DNA of 64,000 nucleotides. It comes from Spirochaetaceae bacterium (GTDB lineage: Bacteria; Spirochaetota; Leptospiria; Leptospirales; Leptonemataceae). Positions 35,789 through 44,174 of the stretch are shown here, in pieces; the first letter of the stretch is position 1; every line of letters starts with the position of its first letter. The stretch spans positions 1-64,000 of the forward strand of contig PBUB01000035.1 in assembly GCA_002729885.1 (NCBI GenBank). Direction: 5' to 3'. The notes under the pieces are model-generated. The model had not been told where the DNA came from, made no database searches, and saw nothing but the letters and a program-made list of their open reading frames with translations. Position numbers and translations under genes: made by a program.

Positions 35789-36277
35789 CTAGCGATTACC
35801 TTTAACCAGACTTCTAAACTGATCCAGGGAAAGTCTCTTTCCCTCGTAGGATTTTCCGAACCCAGTTACGGGCCTTGCCAGCCAGTAGTCCCCGCTGGCA
35901 TCCTCGAGAAGCTCAATCTTTCCCCAGTGCAAAGACTTTAGCGGGTAGAAACCTTCATTGGTTCTGGGCCCCAGAAAAACTACCCAGCGGCTACCGGGTC
36001 CTTCCAGGATGGGAGAAGGCTGGAATACCCTGGACGCAGAAAATATGCGAATATCGATTACTCCCGGAAGATTACCTTTCCATTCTTCCAGAACAGAAAC
36101 CCTGTACTGAACCAGGTTCTTCCCACCAGGAGCGGAAACCACGTTTTCTACCTCTACTACTGCGATATAGGGAGTACTCTTTACATAGTCCCGGGTGGTG
36201 CGAGGAAACTCGATGGCAGATGCCGGGGTCCAGACCAGAAGTAATGCCACAATAAGAAACAAGTTAGATCTAAGCAT
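35789..36277 (-). CDS. Exported hypothetical protein, first gene of protease operon
   Basis: 162 residues from the chosen start ATG 36277 (MLRSNLFLIV), which begins a good signal peptide (ending TPASA before IEFPR); the longer frame to 36340 adds 21 unlike residues. The mature part is beta-rich (YIAVVEVENVVSAP, VQYRVSVLEEWKG, RWVVFLGPRTN), without catalytic motifs. No family recognised. The stop is one base before the protease ATG, so it is the first of three coupled genes and may act with the protease (for example as a propeptide-like inhibitor or partner, which is speculation). Confidence 0.7.
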   Translation of the reverse strand: MLRSNLFLIVALLLVWTPASAIEFPRTTRDYVKSTPYIAVVEVENVVSAPGGKNLVQYRVSVLEEWKGNLPGVIDIRIFSASRVFQPSPILEGPGSRWVVFLGPRTNEGFYPLKSLHWGKIELLEDASGDYWLARPVTGFGKSYEGKRLSLDQFRSLVKGNR

Positions 36278-36377
36278 ACAGATATCTAATTTAGACAACA
36301 CAGCCCGGGTGCAGGTTTGCAGGAATTGCGCTTGACCCACACCATGAAAGCACGCTTTTTCAAGGTCTCAGGGAGAG

Positions 36378-38123
36378 GTGTCATTGGCCACAAAAAAAGG
36401 TACCGGCAAATCCGTTCCAGACCCGGCAGAGTCCGAAAAGCGCGATCTGGCTCAAGAGCTTGAACGTGCAGGAGGGCGCTTGCACAGTCTGTTCGTGCAG
36501 CTGCCCCATAAACTGGGAGTTAGCAGATCGGATGCCCTGCTCATGCACTCTCAGATTGATGACGGAGCAAGAGTCAAGTCCCTGCCTTACTGGATGTTCG
36601 TAATCTCCTCCTGTGGTATTGCCACCCTGGGATTGATTATTAACAGTCCGGCCGTCATCATCGGAGCCATGCTGGTTTCGCCTCTCATGGCACCCATCAT
36701 TGGACTGGGTATGAGTGTAGCCATTAGCGATGTTTATCTTGGGCTAAAATCCGGACTGAATATTGTGCTATCCAGTGTGGTAGCAGTACTGACTGCCGCA
36801 GCTATTACTTATATTGTACCAATCAACGAATTAACTCCGGAGATACTTTCGCGCACCAGCCCCACATTCCTGGACCTCTTTATTGCTCTGTTCTGCGGTC
36901 TGGTTGCAGCTCTTAGCTCGGTTCGAAGCGATGGCGAAGCCATCATGAGCTCTGTTGCACCCGGCGCCGCAATCGGAGTAGCATTGATGCCACCTATTTG
37001 TGTGGTGGGCTACGGTCTGGGCACAGGATTTACTTCCAGCATAATGTGGGGAGCGTTTCTACTTTTTGTAACGAACCTCTCCGCGATAATCATGGTATCC
37101 TCTGTTTTTTACTATTTCGTATACGAAGGTTACAACATTCAAAAGCTGATCAGACTACTCACCGGGCGAAGGGAAAAGTCCGAGCCTCTGTTTAGACTTC
37201 TGGGCCGTCAGGAGTGGTGGATTCGACTGAATGAATCCATCGGCTCCGGCAAAAGATTCCTGTTTCCTGTTATTCTGCTGGCCTTGATTAGCTATCCCCT
37301 GATTAGCTCTCTGGCTTATCTAAAAGAAAAGATCGATATTCAAAACTATGTATCCCAGGAACTGAACGGGGTGCAGGGCATGAGCCTAATACGCGGCACC
37401 GACGGTCTGGTATTTGATCGAGACGATGTAAAAGGAACAATTGTCTATTCCTCTGCTGAATTGCCCGGTGCCGATTTCCAGGATCGTCTGAACCAGGATA
37501 TTGAATCGAAATTCCCGGAGTATCGCGCAAGCATTACTCTTGTTCGCATCGCCAGAGAGTCAGATCTTTCTAATCTTCGAAAGACTCAAGAACTGAGCCT
37601 GGAAACATCCCCGGAGACATTTCATGATGCGATTCGCAATCGGCATGCAACAGAGCTTGTGGAGAGAGCCCAATCCCTGCTGAACGCAAGATTTCCGGAC
37701 AGCGCCGGTATTATTCTGGAGACCCGACTTATTTACAGTACCGATGGAATGGACCGGGTTCTTGTGGATTTCGCAGGAGACCCCATGCCCCGGGAAACAT
37801 TGAAGATCCTGGAAGAGACTCTCACCAGAGCCCTGCAGGCTCTAAAAGGCGATCTTCGCTCCGTGGAATTGAATCGAGCCGCCAGCGTGCGCGAAACGTT
37901 TCTCTGCGATACCCGGGCTCGCAGAGAAATCTGGCAAAAGCAATGGAGTAGCGATTTACAGAGACTTCGAAGTAACCCCTATTTAAAACTCCAGATTTCG
38001 CATTCTGGTGCCACCGAGCTACTGGGACCATCCAGAGATCTTTCAGAGTCCATTGCCAGCCGAATCACAATCGAAGAAGTAAACGGACGGGACTGTAGAA
38101 TTGAACGGGCTTACTCTCGATAG
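36378..38123 (+). CDS. DUF389/TIGR00341-family membrane protein
   Basis: 581 residues. The transmembrane DUF389 core (about residues 70-310) has the recognisable block LGLIINSPAVIIGAMLVSPLMAPIIGLGMS and GLVAALSSVRSDGEAIMSSVAPGAAIGVALMPP. A soluble C-terminal part (about 320-581) is less conserved. The GTG at 36378 has GGGAGAG just upstream; a TTG two codons later is also possible. DUF389 has no established function; transport is a common guess. It is divergent from the protease operon and convergent with the SLC12-like gene. Confidence 0.88.
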   Translation: MSLATKKGTGKSVPDPAESEKRDLAQELERAGGRLHSLFVQLPHKLGVSRSDALLMHSQIDDGARVKSLPYWMFVISSCGIATLGLIINSPAVIIGAMLVSPLMAPIIGLGMSVAISDVYLGLKSGLNIVLSSVVAVLTAAAITYIVPINELTPEILSRTSPTFLDLFIALFCGLVAALSSVRSDGEAIMSSVAPGAAIGVALMPPICVVGYGLGTGFTSSIMWGAFLLFVTNLSAIIMVSSVFYYFVYEGYNIQKLIRLLTGRREKSEPLFRLLGRQEWWIRLNESIGSGKRFLFPVILLALISYPLISSLAYLKEKIDIQNYVSQELNGVQGMSLIRGTDGLVFDRDDVKGTIVYSSAELPGADFQDRLNQDIESKFPEYRASITLVRIARESDLSNLRKTQELSLETSPETFHDAIRNRHATELVERAQSLLNARFPDSAGIILETRLIYSTDGMDRVLVDFAGDPMPRETLKILEETLTRALQALKGDLRSVELNRAASVRETFLCDTRARREIWQKQWSSDLQRLRSNPYLKLQISHSGATELLGPSRDLSESIASRITIEEVNGRDCRIERAYSR

Positions 38124-38289
38124 ATTTCCCATTGTCAATTCGACAGATTTAGCATGGTAGGTTCTATAGATTATGCATCGTCCGTTTCATAGATTTCGCA
38201 TGCACCCATGACGACTACCGCTAACTACTCACTTTTCCTCCAGTAGACTGAGGATGTTTCGGAGAAAAGGGTTAAATGCCCGGGCCATC

Positions 38290-40515
38290 CTAGATTTCCT
38301 TTCTTTCCTTCGTATTTACAAACAGTACGTCCCCCACTTCATCATAACCGCTAAAAACCTCGGCGCTGCGCTTATGCTTTAATATCTCTTCTCGCAGGCC
38401 AACAATGACAAGATCTGCATCTGCAGAGTTGCTGTTGATGAGACTTCGAATAGAATGCTCCGGATCGTGCTGAATGATCTGTACGTGGTTTGCTGATATA
38501 GGGAGACGACCCATTTCAATGAGAGATTGTAGCTTTCGATTTTCGGCTTCAAGCTTATCGTGCGAAGCCACATCGAAGATCTTCATAAAGCCGCCGTCCC
38601 ATTGTGGATGTCCCAGTAATATATAGGCAATCAGAACCATCAGGTTTCCGTTTTCGTAGTCGTTTTCCGTAATCCACACATGTATTTCATGCTTGTAGCC
38701 GAATCTACGGGGGGAAGAGCCAAGAATCATCAAATCAAAATCCTTGGCTTTGATCAACGGAACATTATCAATGATATCTTCCAGTTCATCTGGATGTTCC
38801 CGATTATACTCGAACAGAATCATATTGTTCTCCCGACCTGAAACCCCGGGTAATTGTAGTGCCTGGGCAATGGCAGTGGTATAGGACGGACTGACCATTG
38901 TAGAGAAGAACACATTGCTGCTGGAAATGTCTGCCAGGTGAACCAGACGGCGAAGAGCTTCATCGGCCAGTTCCCCGGTGCTTCTGGACAGATAGCCCTT
39001 GATGTAATGAATGTATGTCCCGAAGCCGTACTTATGCGATATCCATCTCAAGATTTCGATGGCATCATAACGCTCAAAGGATCTTTCCGAAAGACAGATA
39101 ATAAATGGCCTCCAGTGCTTATCTGCCCTGGCCTCCGATTTCTGAAGAACTATCTGTAGCTGTCTGGCCAATTGAAACATGGCGCCTTGAAATATGGCAG
39201 CCAGACCGGTCTGCCCAGGGTTGGATCGGGCAATTCCAAGATAGAGCACCGTCATCAGTAGAGCGGCCAGAGCCGCAAACAGGGCGCTGATCTGAAACAT
39301 CATTATAAAACACATGGCCGCACCCGTAAGAGAAATCCACCAGCGGCTTCGAAAAGAAGGCCTGTAGGCAGGATCTGCGGCAAAGTGCTCCAGAAAAGAG
39401 ATCAGGCAGAGTGAACCATATGTAATAAGGAAGAACATGGTAATGATCTGAGCTACGATATCTACATCACCAATCAGGACAAAAATCAGTGCGATGGCCA
39501 GGGTCACCATCAATGCATTCACAGGTTCATGAGTTCTTCTATTGATAAAGGCCAGCCTCCGGTTAAGTGCATCCCCGACCAGGATCCTATCCTTTGCCAG
39601 TGCCTGCAGCGTGCGCGGAGCAACCATAATGGAACCCAGGGCGCTACTTATTGTGGCGCAGGCCAGGCCGATGGGAATGATAGGCCCCCAGGCCGAAATC
39701 TTGCTCATAACCAGTTGATCGCTGGCCAGGTCTTCCAGGCTTGCGCTGGATGCCAGTTTATACAACACAACCATATAAATAATCATTCCGATTATGGTCG
39801 CAGTCAGAGTTCCCACAGGAATGGACCGTTTGGGATTTTTCAAATCACCGGAAAGACCTACCCCCGCTGTCATACCCGTTAATGCCGGAAAGACAATGGC
39901 GAACACCTTGAAGAAAGGATCACTGTTCGTCACTTTCTCCTGGAAAGGTATAGCAACCGGAGCATTTTCCGGATTTCCGGCGAAGAAAAACACCAGGGAA
40001 ACGAAAAGAATGAATACAATCACATAGAGCAATGCCGCGCCCGTGCCAGCACCGCGAAGGTAAAGAGTAAGAAAGAGAATCAGTAGAGCCGGCACGCTAA
40101 CGAAACGTCCATCAGGTATCAGTACGCCTGTGGTGGAATACAGCCAATCGAACAGCGGCTGAAAGGATTGAGCAAAAGCGATTAGATAGAAGGCCACACT
40201 TATGGACTGGGATAGATAAAGTGCGATTCCAATGGATGCTCCTATATGCAGACCAAACGAACGACTGATGATATAGTACTCACCGCCCCCTTCCACTCTC
40301 TGGTTTGTGGCGATTTCGGAGACAGCCATGGCTGTGGGAATCGTAATGCAATGCCCTATCAGGATGATCGCCCAGGCTCCGTACAGTCCGGCATGGGCCA
40401 CGGAGTACCCAAAACGCAGGAACATGATAGCTCCCAGAATCGTAGAGATCGCCGTAAAGAATACAGGAGCCGTTCCCAAAATGCCTTTTGCAGAGCCGGG
40501 CTGATTACTGACCAT
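38290..40515 (-). CDS. SLC12-like (cation-chloride cotransporter family) APC transporter
   Basis: 741 residues. About twelve hydrophobic helices (residues 10-430) start with the characteristic LGTAPVFFTAISTILGAIMFLRFGYSVAHAGL-type segment, followed by EGGGEYYIISRSFG and GMTAGVGLSGDLKNPKRSIPVGT, as in prokaryotic SLC12 relatives. The C-terminal region (about 450-741) resembles the cytosolic CCC domain with a USP-like fold (DADLVIVGLREEI). It probably moves K+/Na+/Cl- or an amino acid; the ion is not readable. It is preceded by a 396-base gap on its own strand that holds the heptamer array. Confidence 0.88.
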   Translation of the reverse strand: MVSNQPGSAKGILGTAPVFFTAISTILGAIMFLRFGYSVAHAGLYGAWAIILIGHCITIPTAMAVSEIATNQRVEGGGEYYIISRSFGLHIGASIGIALYLSQSISVAFYLIAFAQSFQPLFDWLYSTTGVLIPDGRFVSVPALLILFLTLYLRGAGTGAALLYVIVFILFVSLVFFFAGNPENAPVAIPFQEKVTNSDPFFKVFAIVFPALTGMTAGVGLSGDLKNPKRSIPVGTLTATIIGMIIYMVVLYKLASSASLEDLASDQLVMSKISAWGPIIPIGLACATISSALGSIMVAPRTLQALAKDRILVGDALNRRLAFINRRTHEPVNALMVTLAIALIFVLIGDVDIVAQIITMFFLITYGSLCLISFLEHFAADPAYRPSFRSRWWISLTGAAMCFIMMFQISALFAALAALLMTVLYLGIARSNPGQTGLAAIFQGAMFQLARQLQIVLQKSEARADKHWRPFIICLSERSFERYDAIEILRWISHKYGFGTYIHYIKGYLSRSTGELADEALRRLVHLADISSSNVFFSTMVSPSYTTAIAQALQLPGVSGRENNMILFEYNREHPDELEDIIDNVPLIKAKDFDLMILGSSPRRFGYKHEIHVWITENDYENGNLMVLIAYILLGHPQWDGGFMKIFDVASHDKLEAENRKLQSLIEMGRLPISANHVQIIQHDPEHSIRSLINSNSADADLVIVGLREEILKHKRSAEVFSGYDEVGDVLFVNTKERKEI

Positions 40516-40911
40516 TAGTTGAGTTTAGCGAAGCACACCGGCAGGCAAGCCCTAATTGGATCTGGTTTTTGTCTTCACTGCGAGTGGATCCCCTGAACAA
40601 ATAAAATAGCTTTCGGTTTCCGTGATTTCCTAAATTCGCGATTTCACGGACAAATCATTACTGATAGAGGCCCAAGGTTCCATCAGTTCGAAGAGGGCTG
40701 TGATCTGAAAGTAAGTGATACAGCGGATGCAGATCTTCTAACTTCTAACTTCTAACTTCTAACTTCTAACTCCTAACTCCTAAATCCTAACTCCTAAATC
40801 CTAAATCCTAAATCCTAAATCCTAAATCCTAAATCCTAAATCCTAAATCCTAAATCCTAAATCCTAAATCCTAACGCCATAGCCGCATCCTGACGAAACA
40901 GTGGATTCCAT
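40516..40911. other. Intergenic region with heptanucleotide array and short inverted repeat
   Basis: No gene is seen. A 7-bp inverted repeat TCCGTGA/TCACGGA (40619-40625 and 40644-40650) lies about 100 bases upstream of the transporter start (on the minus strand) and may be an operator or hairpin. The right part holds the 20-unit heptamer array described separately. Confidence 0.6.
40736..40875. repeat. Tandem heptanucleotide array, 20 units, telomere-like (TTTAGGA on the minus strand)
   Basis: Starting at 40736 the units are five TTCTAAC, then TCCTAAC, TCCTAAA, TCCTAAC, eleven TCCTAAA and a final TCCTAAC: exactly 140 bases, no spacer. The first five units differ from the rest (TT versus TC), so the array has a compositional boundary and looks like it grew by slippage from one side. 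On the minus strand it reads TTTAGGA, one base from the plant telomere unit TTTAGGG. It starts 37 bases after the stop of the TPM gene and 220 bases before the SLC12-like start. Confidence 0.95.
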
Positions 40912-41985
40912 TCACCAGTCAGAGCTGGCACCACCTCCTCCAGAATCGCCACCGCCACCGGAATCAGAAGAGCTGGAAGTATCAATGGAACTGGAGTCAT
41001 AGCTTGATCCTGAATCATGACTGGATGAGGAGTAGGAAGAATCCGAACTGACGCTGCCTGCATAGGAAGCTTCGAAACCCGGACTTCTTTGATCAAAACT
41101 GCTGGAATTATTTCTGGAGGAATAACCTGTTCCAGTGGGTTGCCGTTGACTTGCCCCTCTTCCACTCACCGAAGCGGCAGGGTCGCTACCTCTGGACAAT
41201 CGGGTTGCCATGGTTGCCAGCAAAAATAGTCCACTGGCACCCAGTAACAAAAGGCAGATTACTACATACAACGTTTTCCAGAATAGAGGAACTTCCCATC
41301 CCATCAGCATTACAGGAAAGGATGGCATCCAGAAAGCGATGGCCAGTCCAAGAAGCCATTTTCCCGCCAGGCGGTCTTCCAGTTCAGAAGACAGTAAGCC
41401 CGTTAGTATTCCGGGAAGGTTCAGAAGCCCTAGAACCAGCCAGAGTAGAATCGAAGACCAGTCCGGGTTCGATTCAGTTTTGCTGACTGAGGGAAGCTCT
41501 TCTCCCTTGATAGCAGTAATCATGCTATCAACGCCCGCTTCAATTCCTTCGCCGTATTTTTCCTGTCTGAACAGTGGGGCCACAGTATCTGCGAGAATTT
41601 GCTTTGCCATGGCATCCGAGATAGCCCCTTCCAGACCATAACCGGTGTGTATTCTCATTTTCCGATCGTCCTTCACGATTATGAAAAGCACACCGTCATC
41701 TATGCCCGGGCGTCCTGGACGCCAGGCCTCGAAGAATCGCTGGCCAAATTCTTCGATAGCTTCCCCGTGCAAACTTTTTAGAGTAACCACAAAGATCTGT
41801 GATCCTTTTTCTGCGCGAAGAGCCTGGAGCTTATCCTGGATACGGGCTCTTTCTTGGGAATCCAGCATGAATGCGGAATCGGTGATGGCACCCTCAAATT
41901 TCGGCAACGGGGTAGCGTCTACAGGGACCGACCAGGTCAAACCGGAGATTAAGAGGCCAAGAGCCAGGAGCTGTTTCACTTTCAT
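40912..41985 (-). CDS. TPM-domain (YgcG-like) membrane protein with Ser/Gly-rich tail
   Basis: 357 residues. Signal peptide (1-25, LLALGLLISGLTWSVPVDA), then the TPM domain (about 30-170: FEGAITDSAFMLDSQERARIQDKL, FVVTLKSLHGEAIEEFGQRFF, DDGVLFIIVKDDRKMRIHTGYGLEGAISDA), two or three helices (about 185-265), and a low-complexity Ser/Asp/Gly-rich C-terminus ending GGGASSDW. Family members may help photosystem or membrane protein assembly; the role here is unknown. The 140-base heptamer array lies immediately after the stop. Confidence 0.88.
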   Translation of the reverse strand: MKVKQLLALGLLISGLTWSVPVDATPLPKFEGAITDSAFMLDSQERARIQDKLQALRAEKGSQIFVVTLKSLHGEAIEEFGQRFFEAWRPGRPGIDDGVLFIIVKDDRKMRIHTGYGLEGAISDAMAKQILADTVAPLFRQEKYGEGIEAGVDSMITAIKGEELPSVSKTESNPDWSSILLWLVLGLLNLPGILTGLLSSELEDRLAGKWLLGLAIAFWMPSFPVMLMGWEVPLFWKTLYVVICLLLLGASGLFLLATMATRLSRGSDPAASVSGRGASQRQPTGTGYSSRNNSSSFDQRSPGFEASYAGSVSSDSSYSSSSHDSGSSYDSSSIDTSSSSDSGGGGDSGGGGASSDW

Positions 41986-42015
41986 ACTCGGAACTCGCCA
42001 GCAAAAACCCTCAAC

Positions 42016-43575
42016 TCATTTTCCGAAAATTCGCTCTTCCAGATTTTCAGGGGAAACCCTTTTACAGATTGGATGAAATAGCTGATTCCAGACCCAGGCG
42101 TCGCCGGCACGAGATCCATAGTCCTTTCGATGCAATGCAATGAAAAGATCCATGGCCCGGGTCAACGCAACATAGGCAATGCGCACTTCCTCGTCCCGAG
42201 CTTCAGGATCTGCTGCACCACTCCATCCACCGAGCACATCCAGAATTACCAGCTGAAATTCCAGGCCCTTTGAGCGATGGATAGTAAGGCAGTTTTCGTC
42301 GTTTGCCCCGGCTTCCAGCCAGATACTCTTGCGATAATTGCTACGGCAGAGTATGGTCCAGGAAAGTCTACACTGCTGCATCATTTGAAGGAATCTCTGT
42401 TCATTGCCGCCCTCCGTGGTTACAGAAAGAACCGACTCGCCACTGGCAGAACGATGTGGATGAACCTTTTTTCTGATCTGGCCACCACTGGCACGAATCA
42501 GTCGATTTCCAGCTTTCACTATGCCAGGAACGCTTCTGAAATTAATGGAAAGAAAGTGCTTTTGAGTTCCTGGAAAATGTTTCTTGAAGTCCAGGAAAGG
42601 TCTAATGTTGGCACCACGAAAGGAGTATATTCCCTGCCAGTCATCCCCCACTACCACCAGGTTCCTGGATTGCATTAACTTCAAAAACTCCAGCTGAAAA
42701 TCATCTGTGTCCTGAAATTCGTCGACAATAATAGTTGCGAAGCTGCCCGGTATTGGGTGGGCCCAGGATGCATCGTCGGCACTTCGCAGGCCTCGAAGCA
42801 TTATTCGGATTAGATCGCTGTATTCCAGTAATCCATGGCGGTTTTTATACTGTTCCCAGTATCTAAATATCCTGAATGCAGCGTTGGGAAACTCCCCTCT
42901 GAATCGATTGGGATGCGCAAGGAGCAGTGAGTACGGAATACCACCAATCTCCAGTCGATGTCTGTAAAAAAGTGGCCTTAAAATGTTTAGCTTTTCCTCG
43001 TCTTCCACCACACGCAGTCTCTGTCCTTCCGGATGGTACCTGCGAATCATCTGATAACAGAAACCATGAAACGTATGCACTTCGGCCAGATCACTTTTCT
43101 TGAGACACAAACGATCCAGCATTTCCTGACATGCTTTTCTACTGAACGTAAGTAAAAGAAGAGTTCTGGAATGGCCTTGATCTACTTTCGGTATCACGTT
43201 ACCCGGTGCAGTTGGTCCCGGTGCTGGATCTTGAACCGATGGGCCGTCTTTCCGAATGGATTGTGGCCCTTCAACCCTGCCCGATGCGCACCACAATTCT
43301 TTGTTCCTGGGACTGCGTTCTGTCTGCACATCGCAGTATTGCGCTTCCAGAAGTAACCGGCGGGCCAGTTCAATAACCGTTCGTGTCTTTCCGCTGCCTG
43401 CAGCTGCAATGATTTGCCTGATATTCGCTCTCGACTCAATAACTTCCCTTTGCTCCTTCGAAAGGCCTGAAACGGGATCGGGCCCATGACTCTGGATTTC
43501 TGTGCCGGAACCTTTTTCTTGTGAACCCGGATTGGGTGGCGAATCCGAGCGTATATTCCGGCTCACTGACTTCAT
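42016..43575 (-). CDS. UvrD/Rep-like superfamily I DNA helicase (short form)
   Basis: 519 residues, shorter than full-length UvrD/PcrA (about 700). Walker A AAAGSGKTRT follows the QxxV-type start KEQREVIESRANIRQII; Walker B is TIIVDEFQDTDDF; further motifs are VVVGDDWQGIYSFRGA, NFRSVPGI, LTIHRSKGLEFQLVILD and AYVALTRAMDLFIAL. All core motifs are present, but accessory domains are reduced. The start and N-terminal 30 residues (SPPNPGSQEKGSGTEIQ) are disordered. It is divergent from ssb (106 bases between), suggesting shared regulation in replication or repair. Confidence 0.88.
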   Translation of the reverse strand: MKSVSRNIRSDSPPNPGSQEKGSGTEIQSHGPDPVSGLSKEQREVIESRANIRQIIAAAGSGKTRTVIELARRLLLEAQYCDVQTERSPRNKELWCASGRVEGPQSIRKDGPSVQDPAPGPTAPGNVIPKVDQGHSRTLLLLTFSRKACQEMLDRLCLKKSDLAEVHTFHGFCYQMIRRYHPEGQRLRVVEDEEKLNILRPLFYRHRLEIGGIPYSLLLAHPNRFRGEFPNAAFRIFRYWEQYKNRHGLLEYSDLIRIMLRGLRSADDASWAHPIPGSFATIIVDEFQDTDDFQLEFLKLMQSRNLVVVGDDWQGIYSFRGANIRPFLDFKKHFPGTQKHFLSINFRSVPGIVKAGNRLIRASGGQIRKKVHPHRSASGESVLSVTTEGGNEQRFLQMMQQCRLSWTILCRSNYRKSIWLEAGANDENCLTIHRSKGLEFQLVILDVLGGWSGAADPEARDEEVRIAYVALTRAMDLFIALHRKDYGSRAGDAWVWNQLFHPICKRVSPENLEERIFGK

Positions 43576-43680
43576 ACAGGTAAAGGTGGAAGGAAGCTTT
43601 TACGTTTCGGAAAAAAAGTAAACGATTCGCTCGCCTATCACAGCAGGCAATAGAGGGGCACCATTGCCCCGGGAGGAAAC

Positions 43681-44040
43681 ATGAATAATCTATCACTGGT
43701 AATTCTGGACGGCAACCTGGTTCAGGATCCTGAACTAAAGGAACTGAGCAATGATCGCAAGGTAGTAAACTTTACGGTAGCAGCGAACCATGGGTTTCGC
43801 TCAAAAGAGGACAATTCAAAAGAGTTCGTGAGCTATTTCAATATAGAAGCCTGGGACCGCCAGGCAGATGCCATTGCCCAGTACCTCAAGAAAGGTTCCA
43901 GAGTCACAGTTGAAGGCAATCTGCGACAGGATCGCTGGAAGGATGATGAAGGTTTTAGCAGAAACAAGATCAAGATTGTGGCCCGAAACGTAAGATTTGA
44001 CTGGGTCCAGAAAAAGGAAGCCAGCAATCGCGCCGCCTGA
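43681..44040 (+). CDS. ssb: Single-stranded DNA-binding protein, short, without acidic tip
   Basis: 119 residues with an intact OB-fold: NLSLVILDGNLVQDPELKE, the strand VVNFTVAANHGF, FNIEAWDRQADAIAQYLKKGSRVTVEGNLRQDRW. The canonical C-terminal acidic tip (DDDIPF-type), used to recruit partner proteins, is missing; the protein ends QKKEASNRAA. GGGAGGAAAC precedes the ATG at 43681. Either an accessory SSB with no partner hub, or the main SSB of an organism with a different tail. A strong hairpin follows. Confidence 0.93.
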   Translation: MNNLSLVILDGNLVQDPELKELSNDRKVVNFTVAANHGFRSKEDNSKEFVSYFNIEAWDRQADAIAQYLKKGSRVTVEGNLRQDRWKDDEGFSRNKIKIVARNVRFDWVQKKEASNRAA

Positions 44041-44068
44041 TAGCCTCCGGGAAAACAGAGGTAAGATT

Positions 44069-44101
44069 TCCATCGGCAGAATAGCTGCCGATGGAATTTT
44101 C
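44069..44101. terminator. Bidirectional intrinsic terminator after ssb
   Basis: TCCATCGGCA (44069-44078) and TGCCGATGGA (44086-44095) form a ten-base-pair perfect hairpin with a seven-base loop, followed by ATTTTCT. The convergent radical SAM gene ends at 44175. Confidence 0.85.
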
Positions 44102-44174
44102 TATACGCTTTGTAATCTAAAGCCACCTGTCTTCAGTGGCCGGCATTCAGCCGAAAGTCTTCAGCCGAAGATCT

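Noticed and set aside
40736..40875. Tandem array as CRISPR or coding repeat
   Set aside because: Units are seven bases with no spacers, and seven-base periodicity shifts the frame each unit.
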